A stretch of 46,391 bases of DNA from Bacteroidota bacterium (GTDB taxonomy: Bacteria; Bacteroidota; Ignavibacteria; SZUA-365). The number at the start of each line of letters is the position of its first letter. The stretch's first letter is position 1. Position numbers and translations under genes: made by a program. The stretch spans positions 1 through 46,391 of the forward strand of contig JARYLZ010000016.1 of NCBI GenBank assembly GCA_029907355.1. Reading direction: 5' to 3'. This document shows, piece by piece, positions 18,102-26,599 of this stretch. The notes beneath the pieces are model-generated. The model searched no databases. It worked only from the letters and a program-made list of their open reading frames with translations, and was not told where the DNA came from.

Positions 18102-18130
18102 AGCGGGCGGGTTGTACGAACCCGCCCGCT
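18102..18130 (-). terminator. Strong hairpin between two secreted-protein genes
   Basis: A perfect 12-bp stem (18102-18113 with 18119-18130) closes a five-base loop, 23 bases after the stop of the BACON/T9SS gene and 27 bases before the LamG gene start. On the minus strand it is followed by CTCTTTCCTTTCG, a pyrimidine-rich but imperfect U-tract. It may be a terminator for the upstream gene or a partial terminator setting lower expression of the downstream genes. Confidence 0.65.
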
Positions 18131-18153
18131 TTTCCGGAGAGAAACGTTCACCG

Positions 18154-19272
18154 TCACCTCACGACGGTCATGGTACGCGCTACGTGTCGGCCGCCGGCCT
18201 CGAGCCGGTATGTGTACATACCGGGCGGGAGGTCGCGTGTATCGAGAACGATCGTCTGTACGCCGGGCGCTCGGCTCAGTTTACTCGAAAGATCGAGCAC
18301 GAGCCGGCCTGCCGCATCGTATACCGCCAGCACGGGCGGGGCAGCCGAAACGGCTGCGGGCCCGAGTCGGACATCGAAGGATGTCCGGTCGGAAGCGGGG
18401 TTCGGGTAATTCTCCGTGAGATCCATGTCCACGGGAAGCCGTGCACGGCCGACCCCGAGGGCGGTGTATTCCAGCGTCACGGGGATGTCGAGCCGTGCCG
18501 GGTACTGCAGGGAACGCACGGAGATCTTGGCCGTGTATGTGCCGGTGGGCATGAGCCCGCCCACTACGGCTACCCGCACCGTCTGCCGGCCCGCTCCGCT
18601 CGTTGGAACGATATCCAGCCACTCCGCGTCTGCGTTCAGGACCCAATCCGCGTGCGTGTCCCCCTGGGGAATGATCTCGACATCCTGCGATGGGAGCGGT
18701 TCGAAGTTGTTCGCGACGAACGTGATGGAAGAGGGGTTAGCAGCGAAAGACAGCGGCGCGTAATTGAACGTGACGACGACCGTCACCTGACCCGTCGGGT
18801 ACGGGACATCGAGCTGGGTTCGGCCGGCCATATCGTTCCCGTCGATGACCAGACGGGTCACGCGGCCGGGCATGGGATCGGGGCGCGAGATGACAACGCC
18901 GGTCGCTCCCTGGCCGCCCTGGAAGGCGACGGTGTACGTCTCGATGTATTCGGTCTTGCTGGTCACGATGGGCCGGTAATCCGCGAGCGAGCCGGTGCCC
19001 AGCTGGGATTTCCCCGGCGTGCTGACGAGGCGGACGTCGAAGATCTCGTTCGGCGGAGGCGGAGGCAATTCGACTTCACCGAGGAGCTGGTCTATCCCTG
19101 TCGTGGCGTTTTCGAGGATCCCGACGGAAACGTCCTGTTGCCTCCCGAGCTGGTTCGAGACGGTCAGGGCCATCCGAACCCCCATCTCGTCTTGTGCACG
19201 GCACACGTGGGCCGGTTGGAGTGCGAGGGTGAACGTCCCGACGATAACAGCGGCGAAAATGAGGTGTCTCAT
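18154..19272 (-). CDS. Secreted BACON-domain protein with T9SS sorting domain
   Basis: The start is ATG 19272, seven bases after an AGGAGG, giving a 372-residue product with signal peptide MRHLIFAAVIVGTFTLALQP. The N-terminal half has a domain with ELPPPPPNEIFDVRLVSTPG that closely resembles the DLPPFPPAATFDVRWINISG block of the 1700-residue neighbour, so the two share a module. Residues about 175-270 form a BACON/choice-of-anchor-like beta-sandwich (LNADAEWLDIVPTSGAGRQ, PTGTYTAKISVRSL). The end is a T9SS type A sorting domain (ENYPNPASDRTSFDVRLG, VYDAAGRLVLDLS, PPGMYTYRLEAGG). Only 14 bases separate it from the upstream gene, indicating cotranscription. Probably an adhesive or binding protein; no catalytic motif was found. 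Confidence 0.85.
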   Translation of the reverse strand: MRHLIFAAVIVGTFTLALQPAHVCRAQDEMGVRMALTVSNQLGRQQDVSVGILENATTGIDQLLGEVELPPPPPNEIFDVRLVSTPGKSQLGTGSLADYRPIVTSKTEYIETYTVAFQGGQGATGVVISRPDPMPGRVTRLVIDGNDMAGRTQLDVPYPTGQVTVVVTFNYAPLSFAANPSSITFVANNFEPLPSQDVEIIPQGDTHADWVLNADAEWLDIVPTSGAGRQTVRVAVVGGLMPTGTYTAKISVRSLQYPARLDIPVTLEYTALGVGRARLPVDMDLTENYPNPASDRTSFDVRLGPAAVSAAPPVLAVYDAAGRLVLDLSSKLSRAPGVQTIVLDTRDLPPGMYTYRLEAGGRHVARTMTVVR

Positions 19273-19279
19273 GGCTTCT

Positions 19280-19285
19280 CCTCCT
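19280..19285 (-). promoter_or_regulatory. Ribosome binding site deciding the start of the BACON/T9SS gene
   Basis: AGGAGG on the minus strand lies seven bases before ATG 19272 and only one base from the upstream stop codon (19287-19289). This favours 19272 over the in-frame ATG at 19290, which would overlap the previous gene. Confidence 0.75.
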
Positions 19286-19286
19286 G

Positions 19287-22200
19287 TCAACGGTACGAGA
19301 CGATATTCACGACGCGCGTCAGCATTCCGGCCGTCGCGTGGAGGCGGAGGACGTACGTGCCTGCGGGGAGAAACTTCCCGGTGCCGTCACAGCCGTCCCA
19401 TCGGACATGCCGCGTCCCTGCGGGGAGATCGGCATCGAGGAGCGTCCGCACCCGCCGTCCCATGATGTCGTAGACGTCGAGGCGCACACGGTCGGGCACA
19501 GGGAGAGAGAACGCGATGACGGTTCCCACATCCCGCCCTGGGGCGAACGGGTTCGGGTAGTTCTGGTCGAGAGCGAAGGGGACTGGGCTATAGCCGCCTT
19601 CCGGTTTGATGAAGACACGGCAAGTGCCCGCGCATGGCAACCGCACCGTCCCGGGAGATGCCGAAGTGAACTCGGCGAGGACGACGCTCTGTTCGTCGGT
19701 GACGATGTACTTCTGTGGGAAGGCGATTTTCGGTTCGAACGAGAGCACGACCTCGCCCTCCGCCCGGATATCGACGGCCGCTCCGTCCATGGGGATGTAG
19801 AGCGTCCCGCCCTCCGTCCTCGCGTCAAGGCTGTTCCCCGGAGGAGGAGCGGGGATCTGCAATCGATCGATGTCTTCCGGGGACATCCGCGAGCTCGTCA
19901 CGGCGAGCGATCGGACCGAGAACCCGTCGGAAATGTTCAGCGTCCCGACGACGTTCATCGAAGCCGCTGTCTTCACATATGCGATATCCGCTCCCGGTTC
20001 TCTCACGCCGCCGATGCTTTCCATCCTGAGCTCCGTTCCGCGCTCGACGCGCACCCAGTACCCTTTCCCGGGTTCGACCATGCTGGGAACAACGTACCCC
20101 TGGGCGGGGTTGTAGCCGAAGATGGCGCGCATGCCGCCCGCCGGATTCTGGTGTATTCCGGCGACGGGGATCGGCCGCGAGATGCACCCGATGAGGTTCC
20201 ACCCCCAACCGTAAGGCTCGCCGATCCCGCTCAAGGACTTCCACTCGAAGACGAGCTTCTCCACCCCGAAATAGGATGTTTGCTTATCGCTGGTTCTCAG
20301 CCAGTAACCGTCGCCGAAAATCATCTCCGGTACGGAGACATAGTTGCCGGTCGACTGGTCGAACCCGTAGAGGCTGGTGAGCGGATCGGAAAAGATGGTG
20401 CTCGTCGAGGGGTCGGCAATCTCCAGCGGGAGCGAGATGAGCTCCCAGTCCCCGGTGTGCTGCTGGACGAAGAGAACGCCCCTGTTGTTCCCGGTCGGGA
20501 GCGGGATGCGCACGTGCACGGAAATCGTGTCCTTGCGCGTATTCTCTTCCTGCTGGTCATTGACGACGACGATTTCCCGATCCTCGTCCGGGTCGTCGGG
20601 GTCGGTGCAAAGACGGTACAGGAGCATGTTCGGGAGCTGGAGCATCTGCGAGACGTTCGCCGGGCGCCATTCGCCGGACTTGCTCTTTTCGAACAACCTG
20701 CACTGGTAAGGATTGTAAAGCGGGTACAGTTCGTTCGTCTTCCGGTCGCGGAACTGCAGGCCGAACTCGAAGCAGGGGAATCGCGAGGGGGTGTCGCGCA
20801 CCGGAATGACGACGACCTCCGGATCCTGCGTCCTCTCCGGACAGGTCGGCGCTTTCACGACGATACGCAGAAGATAGACAGCCTCGTGGATGAGTGTGTA
20901 ACTGCTCGTCGCCCTCATGTCGACCGGCGTCGTGTCGCCCTGCACGTACATCGTGAAGGAGGCGTTCGGGGTCGTGGGGGGAGGAGGCCATGTCACTTGG
21001 ACCGGCGCCGTCCCCACGCCCGTCTGCACGCGGGCGAAATACGTATGGCTATCCTTGATCGCTCGGATGTCCGTGGGGCTGCCATTCGAGCCGCTGATGT
21101 TGATCCATCGCACGTCGAAGGTGGCCGCAGGCGGGAACGGGGGAAGATCGACCTGCCCGGGTTCGAGGCCGTCCCCTGCACCTTCTTCCATGCCGTAGTC
21201 GAGTTGGACTCTGCCCTGCCGCGAGTTGACGAAGTCGATGGTATGCCCCCATTTCGTCATCGGTTCCGGAATGCACGGTTTCTCCTTCCACACCGCGATG
21301 ATCTTCTTGCTCCGCCACATCGTGACGGCGAGGGGGTTCGTCGTCGTCGACGTGTCGTTTTCCCAGCCCGCGAAAAGGTATGTCGCGGAGTTGATGGCCT
21401 GGATGTTGACGACGCTCCCGATCGGGTGGAGTGTCCTCTCCGAGAACGTGCCGTCCGGGCCGTGCGGGTAGATGATGACCAGCTCGGCGAATTGCGGGTC
21501 GACCGGTTTCATTTTCACGCCGATTTCGTACTCGCCCGCCGGGATGTTCGAATTGATGAGTATTCTCGTGGGATTTTCGTTCGGGTTTTCGAGGATACCA
21601 GACCTCGGGAGATCCCAGCCGTCGAACGAAAAACCTGCCGGAGGATCGTACCGGAGATCGAACATCCTCGGCACACGCCTGTCGAGCCCTTCCTGGAAGG
21701 CTGTGCCGGGGATCTTCGAGATGAGGAGCCCGTTGAGCGGTTGTATGAGGGCGAGCTTGATGCACTCGTCGCAGTGCGCGATGGTTGCCGTATTCAACTT
21801 CCGTTCGACGTCGATCGTGTACTCGCCGAAACCGAAGTGACCGTCGCTGGGTTCAACCAGGTAATAGCTGATGTAGTCCGAACTGATCACCGGTTCGACG
21901 CTGACGATGTACTCGCCGTCGGTGGTCAGTTTGAGTTTGTAGCGCCCTGCGCCCTGGGCGACGGCGTTGATGTATGTCGTCTCGCCCGCCCTCCGTGCAC
22001 GGAATCTGGGCTGGAAGTTGGATCCTTCCCGCACCTGCAGGAGAAGGCTGAGATGTTCCCCGAAGACGCCGCTGCTCAAATTGATGACGGTGATACGGTA
22101 GTAATCGGACTTCGGCACATACCACGACCACTCGCCCGGCCGTGGACTGATCGGGCATGCAGCTTTGATGGAGTATGCGGCCATGCCCGAGCCCGAGGAG

Positions 22201-24389
22201 GGGAGCGTTTTCGGTGAAGTCGATGAGTTCGGCTCATAGGAGTCTGCACAGTAGACCGTGTCGGCGGGCGATGCGGGCCGTGTCGTGATCTCCGCGACGT
22301 CCGACGGCGTGCCCCGTACCGTGTTGAAGTAGCCGACGATCCGGAAGCGGTACGTCACACCCGGCATGACGGGGACGATTACCCCCAATGAGTTCCGGAC
22401 GTGGGTAATGAGGACGCCGGTCCATTGGTTGATGCCGACGCGGTTCGGGGAAAGTATGGGATCGATCTCCATCCAGTTGCCCGGCGACACCTCCCGCTCG
22501 ATCTTCGTCTCGGTTCTGTCCATGTCGTATTTGTTGAGCCAGCGGAGCGCGATGGCGGGGGCCGGGGACGCCGAATTGTCGGCGGGGGCGAGGTGCGCCT
22601 GGAGCGTGTGGTTCACCGCGAAGACGTCTGGCGGCGAGTTCGTGTATACCGCTTTAATATCGACGACTGGATCCGACTGGGTCGACGTGTACTCGTAGGA
22701 AGAGAGTTCCGTCCCGGCCCACATGATGTTCGTCGTTGTGCCGCTCTTCCTCTTCACTTCCCAGTAGTCGAAATACCATGTCGTGCCCGAAATGTTTCGC
22801 GTCAGGGGCACCGTGACCCTGTTGCAGTGGTCGTATTCGAGGGGGATGCACATCGTCTTCGACCACGTGCGCGTCGCCTTCCCATACGACGAATTGTCGC
22901 AGGTCTTGATGGTGAACTCGCCGTTGGCAGGGCTGGTCGAGATGCATCGCAGGGGTGTGATGTTCGAAGCGGAGAGCAGCCCGACGTGTACGGGCATGGC
23001 GGTGCTCGTCCCGCCGAGGTAATTCCCCACCATCATGGCGTCGAAACCATGCATCTTCAGGCCCGGCCTTCCGTAAGCGTCTGCCGACTGCTCAGACTGA
23101 CAGTTGAGGTTGGCCACCCCCCGGTATGTATCCGAGCAGTTGTCGTTGCGGTATTCGTCCGGGGCACCCCAGAGATGGCCGACTTCGTGCGCGATGACGT
23201 TGCGCATGGGGGCTTCGTAGGGGTTGAGACCCGCCTGCCAGTAACGGACATCCAGGGCAGCGTAAATCCCTTCACGGTCACCGTTCCCCCACTGTATTAC
23301 CGATGCATGCGGCCAGATCCCCTCTCCTTCCGTACCCTTGTACGCAATACACACGAAGATGGACTGGTCTGCGTCGTGCGCATCCCGCACCTCGTTGTTG
23401 TAGTACCAGCCGTAAATCGGACCGAGAGGGAATCCGGAACTCTGCCAACCCAGCGGTAAGTCCCCCGTCAGAATATCCCATACACTAGGCGGACGGAGAT
23501 TGTTCACAATGGCCGGGATGAAGACGTTTTCACCGACACTCACCGGCTCTCCACTGATCTGCATCGCCCAGTGGTTCGGGCTGTAGTTGAGCCAAATCGT
23601 GGTCATGGACTTGCCGTACTTGGAGGCGAGACCAGTCCAGTACGTCATCGCGTCGAGGTGGAGGTTCCGGTAGCGGTTGTAGACGGTCATATCCCAGTTC
23701 CATGACCCTGTGCCCGACGCGCTTTCCACGAAGAAACTCGAGTGCACGACCAGCCCTTCCGGTTTCGTCCGCCGAGCGACTGTCGGGCCGGGGCCGCCCT
23801 GCGTCCCGTACTTTCCCGAAGGATCCTGGGGAACGCGGAGCTCCGGCCCGAGGCAGGGAGGTTGTTCGACAATCGTCGAGAGATACTCGAGCTCCCGCGC
23901 CCGCTCTTCGATTCTGCGGAGCTCTTCGGGGGTTTTCGTCCTCTTGACGAACGTGAGATAGTCGACCAGCGCTTCCTCGGCCTCGGCGACCTCCGGCGAT
24001 CGGGAGAAGTACGCACCGCCTCGGGCGGAGGGCACTTCATCCGCATGATACGATACCGAGCGCACGGCTACCGTCCCCAGCGCAGCGTTCAGGGACGTGG
24101 AACGGACAGCGTCGAGCGCTTCGCGGGGAACCCATCCCAGCCACCTCTGCGGCGAAGAGATGACCGCGATGAGAGCACCCTTTTCCGTCAGTTGCTTCCA
24201 GAGCGCACGGACTTCCTTCCAGTCCGTGCATGACGTTTCGATGATGGCCAGGTCCCTGTAATAGGCCTCCTCACCCGCCGTTTCGATATCCGGTGGGACG
24301 TATTTCGGGACCGGGAGCGCTTCCTGCGCCGAAACAATGCCGGAAAACGCCAGCAGGATGAAGACGAGCCAACGGAATCCTTTCGTCAT
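19287..24389 (-). CDS. Giant secreted metalloprotease-like protein with T9SS sorting domain
   Basis: From ATG 24389 (GAGGG upstream) the product is 1700 residues with signal peptide MTKGFRWLVFILLAFSGIVS, then AQE. A zinc-protease motif HEVGHLWGAPDEY lies at residues 401-413, matching HExxHxxGxxD (His401, Glu402, His405, Asp411), as in some metzincins. Later segments include fibronectin-III-like sandwiches (IALRWLNKYDMDRTETKIER, then TYRFRIVGYF), a PPC-like region (YCADSYEPNSSTSP), an InlB-type bacterial repeat (LFAGWENDTSTTTNPLAVTM, then WRSKKIIAVWKE), the shared PPFPPAATFDVRW block, paired GDWELISLPL / GWGWNLIGCI modules and a full T9SS domain (DQNYPNPFAPGRDVGTVIAF, VYDIMGRRVRTLL, PAGTYVLRL). 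It is likely an extracellular protease; its substrate is unknown. It is the first gene of the array. Confidence 0.88.
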   Translation of the reverse strand: MTKGFRWLVFILLAFSGIVSAQEALPVPKYVPPDIETAGEEAYYRDLAIIETSCTDWKEVRALWKQLTEKGALIAVISSPQRWLGWVPREALDAVRSTSLNAALGTVAVRSVSYHADEVPSARGGAYFSRSPEVAEAEEALVDYLTFVKRTKTPEELRRIEERARELEYLSTIVEQPPCLGPELRVPQDPSGKYGTQGGPGPTVARRTKPEGLVVHSSFFVESASGTGSWNWDMTVYNRYRNLHLDAMTYWTGLASKYGKSMTTIWLNYSPNHWAMQISGEPVSVGENVFIPAIVNNLRPPSVWDILTGDLPLGWQSSGFPLGPIYGWYYNNEVRDAHDADQSIFVCIAYKGTEGEGIWPHASVIQWGNGDREGIYAALDVRYWQAGLNPYEAPMRNVIAHEVGHLWGAPDEYRNDNCSDTYRGVANLNCQSEQSADAYGRPGLKMHGFDAMMVGNYLGGTSTAMPVHVGLLSASNITPLRCISTSPANGEFTIKTCDNSSYGKATRTWSKTMCIPLEYDHCNRVTVPLTRNISGTTWYFDYWEVKRKSGTTTNIMWAGTELSSYEYTSTQSDPVVDIKAVYTNSPPDVFAVNHTLQAHLAPADNSASPAPAIALRWLNKYDMDRTETKIEREVSPGNWMEIDPILSPNRVGINQWTGVLITHVRNSLGVIVPVMPGVTYRFRIVGYFNTVRGTPSDVAEITTRPASPADTVYCADSYEPNSSTSPKTLPSSGSGMAAYSIKAACPISPRPGEWSWYVPKSDYYRITVINLSSGVFGEHLSLLLQVREGSNFQPRFRARRAGETTYINAVAQGAGRYKLKLTTDGEYIVSVEPVISSDYISYYLVEPSDGHFGFGEYTIDVERKLNTATIAHCDECIKLALIQPLNGLLISKIPGTAFQEGLDRRVPRMFDLRYDPPAGFSFDGWDLPRSGILENPNENPTRILINSNIPAGEYEIGVKMKPVDPQFAELVIIYPHGPDGTFSERTLHPIGSVVNIQAINSATYLFAGWENDTSTTTNPLAVTMWRSKKIIAVWKEKPCIPEPMTKWGHTIDFVNSRQGRVQLDYGMEEGAGDGLEPGQVDLPPFPPAATFDVRWINISGSNGSPTDIRAIKDSHTYFARVQTGVGTAPVQVTWPPPPTTPNASFTMYVQGDTTPVDMRATSSYTLIHEAVYLLRIVVKAPTCPERTQDPEVVVIPVRDTPSRFPCFEFGLQFRDRKTNELYPLYNPYQCRLFEKSKSGEWRPANVSQMLQLPNMLLYRLCTDPDDPDEDREIVVVNDQQEENTRKDTISVHVRIPLPTGNNRGVLFVQQHTGDWELISLPLEIADPSTSTIFSDPLTSLYGFDQSTGNYVSVPEMIFGDGYWLRTSDKQTSYFGVEKLVFEWKSLSGIGEPYGWGWNLIGCISRPIPVAGIHQNPAGGMRAIFGYNPAQGYVVPSMVEPGKGYWVRVERGTELRMESIGGVREPGADIAYVKTAASMNVVGTLNISDGFSVRSLAVTSSRMSPEDIDRLQIPAPPPGNSLDARTEGGTLYIPMDGAAVDIRAEGEVVLSFEPKIAFPQKYIVTDEQSVVLAEFTSASPGTVRLPCAGTCRVFIKPEGGYSPVPFALDQNYPNPFAPGRDVGTVIAFSLPVPDRVRLDVYDIMGRRVRTLLDADLPAGTRHVRWDGCDGTGKFLPAGTYVLRLHATAGMLTRVVNIVSYR

Positions 24390-25150
24390 ACGGCCCTCGC
24401 GTGTTTGTGAAGAGAAGGAAGTAGGATGCTTCGAACAGTGGTCGCTCCCGATGATTCTGTTCGCGATGCCCGCCGACATTCAGGGGATCCTTATTTCACA
24501 AGCGGTATTTCCCCTTGTCATAAGGCCGAGTCCCCGAATGGATCGGGAACGAGGTTCTGTACCGCATCAGATTATTGTATTGAAAGATATCATTCTGCCG
24601 CCGAGATATCAACAAGAAAAATTCTTTCAATGGCTTTTTCCCTTCCTCTCTTGCGAGAAGATCCCGGAGAATCACCATGGGAGGCGATGGTACCCGTCCT
24701 TCCGATTCATCATGCAGCGATCGGCGTACCATCATCTTCGAAGGAACGAGGATGACGGCTTTTCATCGAGACGATCCCGATCATTTCGACCGGAAAAGCA
24801 ATGCGGACGGGACATCCTCGTTCTACGACCTCGTACGGTCACCTCCTGTCCATCGATTTCCTCGACAGATCGAACGGCTCCCTATTTTGTCCCAACGTAC
24901 GGGGGAACAACTCCCAGGCGATCCCGTGTTTTTCAAAACGACAGTATGGATATTTTTTACGGTGAAGAGCTAGTTTTGGGATATATTATATATTATTTTA
25001 CGTTTATCGGTTATCTGCCGGAATCAAGCGGTAACCCACATCTCCATCCAAGGACGGCCGTGATTAAACCCATTGCGCCACCTCTTGTCTTACGGATAGT
25101 GACGGAAACGAATGCGTCTTTACAAACACCATTTCATAGGAGGATTCACC
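24390..25150. other. Divergent gene-free region upstream of the secreted-protein array and the Spy-like gene
   Basis: No credible gene is visible in these 761 bases. The composition changes to AT-rich near 24590-24630 and especially 24945-25015, with a TTTTG followed about 20 bases later by TATTTTAC, loosely like the Bacteroidota -33/-7 promoter pair. That would suit the gene starting at 25151, but the match is weak. Upstream signals for the leftward array must also lie here. Confidence 0.4.
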
Positions 25151-25726
25151 ATGAAACACACCCCCCTCGTTATGCTGGCGGTCTTTCTCCTCTCCGCCAT
25201 CTCCATGAATGCGCAGCCGTATGATTGCCTGCTTTCCGGTACGGCACGGGAACGGCTGAAACTCACCGACGAACAGGCTACGTCCATCCGGTCGATCCGC
25301 TCCGCGACGGCGAAACAGCTCATCGACATCCGCGCGGAAATCCAGAAGAAACGGTTGGAACTCGGCGATCTCCGCAACGCAGAGACACCTGACCGTGCGA
25401 AAGTCGAAGGCCTCTCGCGTGCGATCGGTGACCTCCAGCTCAAGCAGAAAATGCTCCTCTTCGATACGGAACAATCGATTCTCAAGGTTCTCACGGCAGA
25501 ACAGAAGAAAATCTGGAAGGAACTCCGCGCACAACGGAGAAGCGCCCAGGGATGCATGGGTGGCGGGCGTCATCGCGGCGGAATGGGGTGCATGCAGGGC
25601 GGAATGGGATGCATGCAGGGCGGAATGGGACAGATGCAAGGCGGAATGGGACAGATGCAAGGCGGACAGACAGGGACCGGGATGCACCTCCGGAAACGGG
25701 ATGGTTCGTGCATGAACCAGCCGTGA
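25151..25726 (+). CDS. Spy/LTXXQ-like periplasmic protein with Cys/Met-rich repeat tail
   Basis: AGGAGG nine bases upstream sets the start at ATG 25151; the product is 191 residues with signal peptide MKHTPLVMLAVFLLSAISMN, then AQ. Residues about 30-140 are helical and contain LKLTDEQATSIRSIRSAT and a repeat-like LTAEQKKIWKELRAQ, the two LTxxQ motifs of Spy/CpxP-family periplasmic chaperones. The tail is unusual: GGMGCMQ twice, GGMGQMQ twice, then GGQTG, rich in Met, Cys and nearby His (GGGRHRGG). Such clusters suggest binding of soft metals such as copper or silver; that is inference. It is a single-gene unit with its own terminator and an AT-rich upstream region. Confidence 0.78.
   Translation: MKHTPLVMLAVFLLSAISMNAQPYDCLLSGTARERLKLTDEQATSIRSIRSATAKQLIDIRAEIQKKRLELGDLRNAETPDRAKVEGLSRAIGDLQLKQKMLLFDTEQSILKVLTAEQKKIWKELRAQRRSAQGCMGGGRHRGGMGCMQGGMGCMQGGMGQMQGGMGQMQGGQTGTGMHLRKRDGSCMNQP
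25577..25660 (+). repeat. Four tandem 21-base repeats encoding GGMG(C/Q)MQ
   Basis: Units at 25577-25597, 25598-25618, 25619-25639 and 25640-25660 all begin GGCGGAATGGG; the first two end in TGCATGCAG and the last two are identical, ending in ACAGATGCAA. A partial fifth unit (GGCGGACAG) follows. The repeat is in frame, so copy-number change would alter the number of Met/Cys motifs without breaking the gene. Confidence 0.9.
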
Positions 25727-25771
25727 TCGGTCGGTGCGATTCGTCCGACCGCCCGCTCCATTCGCAGCGTA

Positions 25772-25802
25772 GAACGCGCCCCCTCCGGGGCGCGTTCTTT
25801 TT
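25772..25802 (+). terminator. Rho-independent terminator of the Spy-like gene
   Basis: An 11-bp perfect stem (GAACGCGCCCC at 25772-25782 with GGGGCGCGTTC at 25787-25797) encloses a four-base loop and is followed by TTTTT. It lies 46 bases after the stop. The oppositely oriented SDR gene ends at 25865. Confidence 0.92.
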
Positions 25803-25864
25803 CCGGTCATCCGTCTCGAAGGTCTTCTATCCTTCCGCCCGAACGGAAGAACAGCTCCACTCTT

Positions 25865-26599
25865 TCAGGAGAGCGGACCGCCGATCGGTTGGATGACCAC
25901 CTCCTCGACCATGACGGATCGGGGTGTATCGACCGCGTCGACGACGGCTTTCGCGACGTCCTCCGGTCTCAGCATGCGATGGCCGTGTTTCTCTAAAACG
26001 CGCGGCGGCCAGATAGAGGTGGCCGTCGCGCCAGGAAACACGGACACGACTCTTACGCCGGCGTCGCGTACTTCGAAACGGAGACAGTCCGCCAGCGCTT
26101 TCACCGCAGCCTTGCTCGCGGCGTAGACGGAACTGTCGCGGAAGACGTCACGCGCCGCGACCGACACGACCATGACGATGGTCCCTTCCCTGCGTTCGAT
26201 CATCGCGGGCAGAACAGCCTGTGTGCAAAGGAACGCCCCACGGACATTCGTGCCGACGACGGTATCGAACTCCTGGACCGTCGTGTCGCGAAACGTTTTG
26301 AACACCGTCGCCCCTGCATTGTTCACGAGGACATCGACTCGAGACATATACTCGAGGATACGGCGGTAGGCTTCTTTAACAGATTCCTCGTCCGTGACGT
26401 CGCAGGGAAACGGGAGGATCATGCATCCGGAACCAGTGGACGAGGCAGGGCGTTCCAACGCAGCGAGAGCGGCGGCATCCCTTCCGCTCGCGGCGACGAT
26501 ATACCCGCGATCGGCGAACTCGCGCGCACATGCCGCGCCGATGCCGCGGCTCGCGCCCGTCACCCAGACACGGAGCGGGCGTTCGGAATCAGGGTTCAT
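25865..26599 (-). CDS. Short-chain dehydrogenase/reductase, candidate pterin (sepiapterin-type) reductase
   Basis: This 244-residue enzyme is a classical SDR: cofactor motif TGASRGIG (14-21), NNAG (93-96), catalytic Ser146, Tyr159 and Lys163 in YAASK. The Arg in TGASRG and Arg40 after the second strand (AASGRD) suggest NADPH preference. It is the last gene of a three-gene minus-strand unit with a PTPS homologue and GTP cyclohydrolase I, overlapping folE by 11 bases. Context suggests it completes tetrahydrobiopterin synthesis as a sepiapterin reductase, or reduces another pterin like FolM. From sequence alone it cannot be told from general 3-oxoacyl/alcohol SDRs, so the specific substrate is inference. 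Confidence 0.8.
   Translation of the reverse strand: MNPDSERPLRVWVTGASRGIGAACAREFADRGYIVAASGRDAAALAALERPASSTGSGCMILPFPCDVTDEESVKEAYRRILEYMSRVDVLVNNAGATVFKTFRDTTVQEFDTVVGTNVRGAFLCTQAVLPAMIERREGTIVMVVSVAARDVFRDSSVYAASKAAVKALADCLRFEVRDAGVRVVSVFPGATATSIWPPRVLEKHGHRMLRPEDVAKAVVDAVDTPRSVMVEEVVIQPIGGPLS

Noticed and set aside
19338-22217. 959-codon open frame on the plus strand
   Set aside because: It is antisense to the metalloprotease-like gene, is very rich in Arg, Asp, His and Val as expected for an antisense GC-rich frame, and has no recognisable motif; the minus-strand protein has clear domains.
24975-25001. Bacteroidota-type -33/-7 promoter for the Spy-like gene
   Set aside because: TTTG is present but the -7 element (TATTTTAC) matches only part of TAnnTTTG; too weak to annotate as a promoter.
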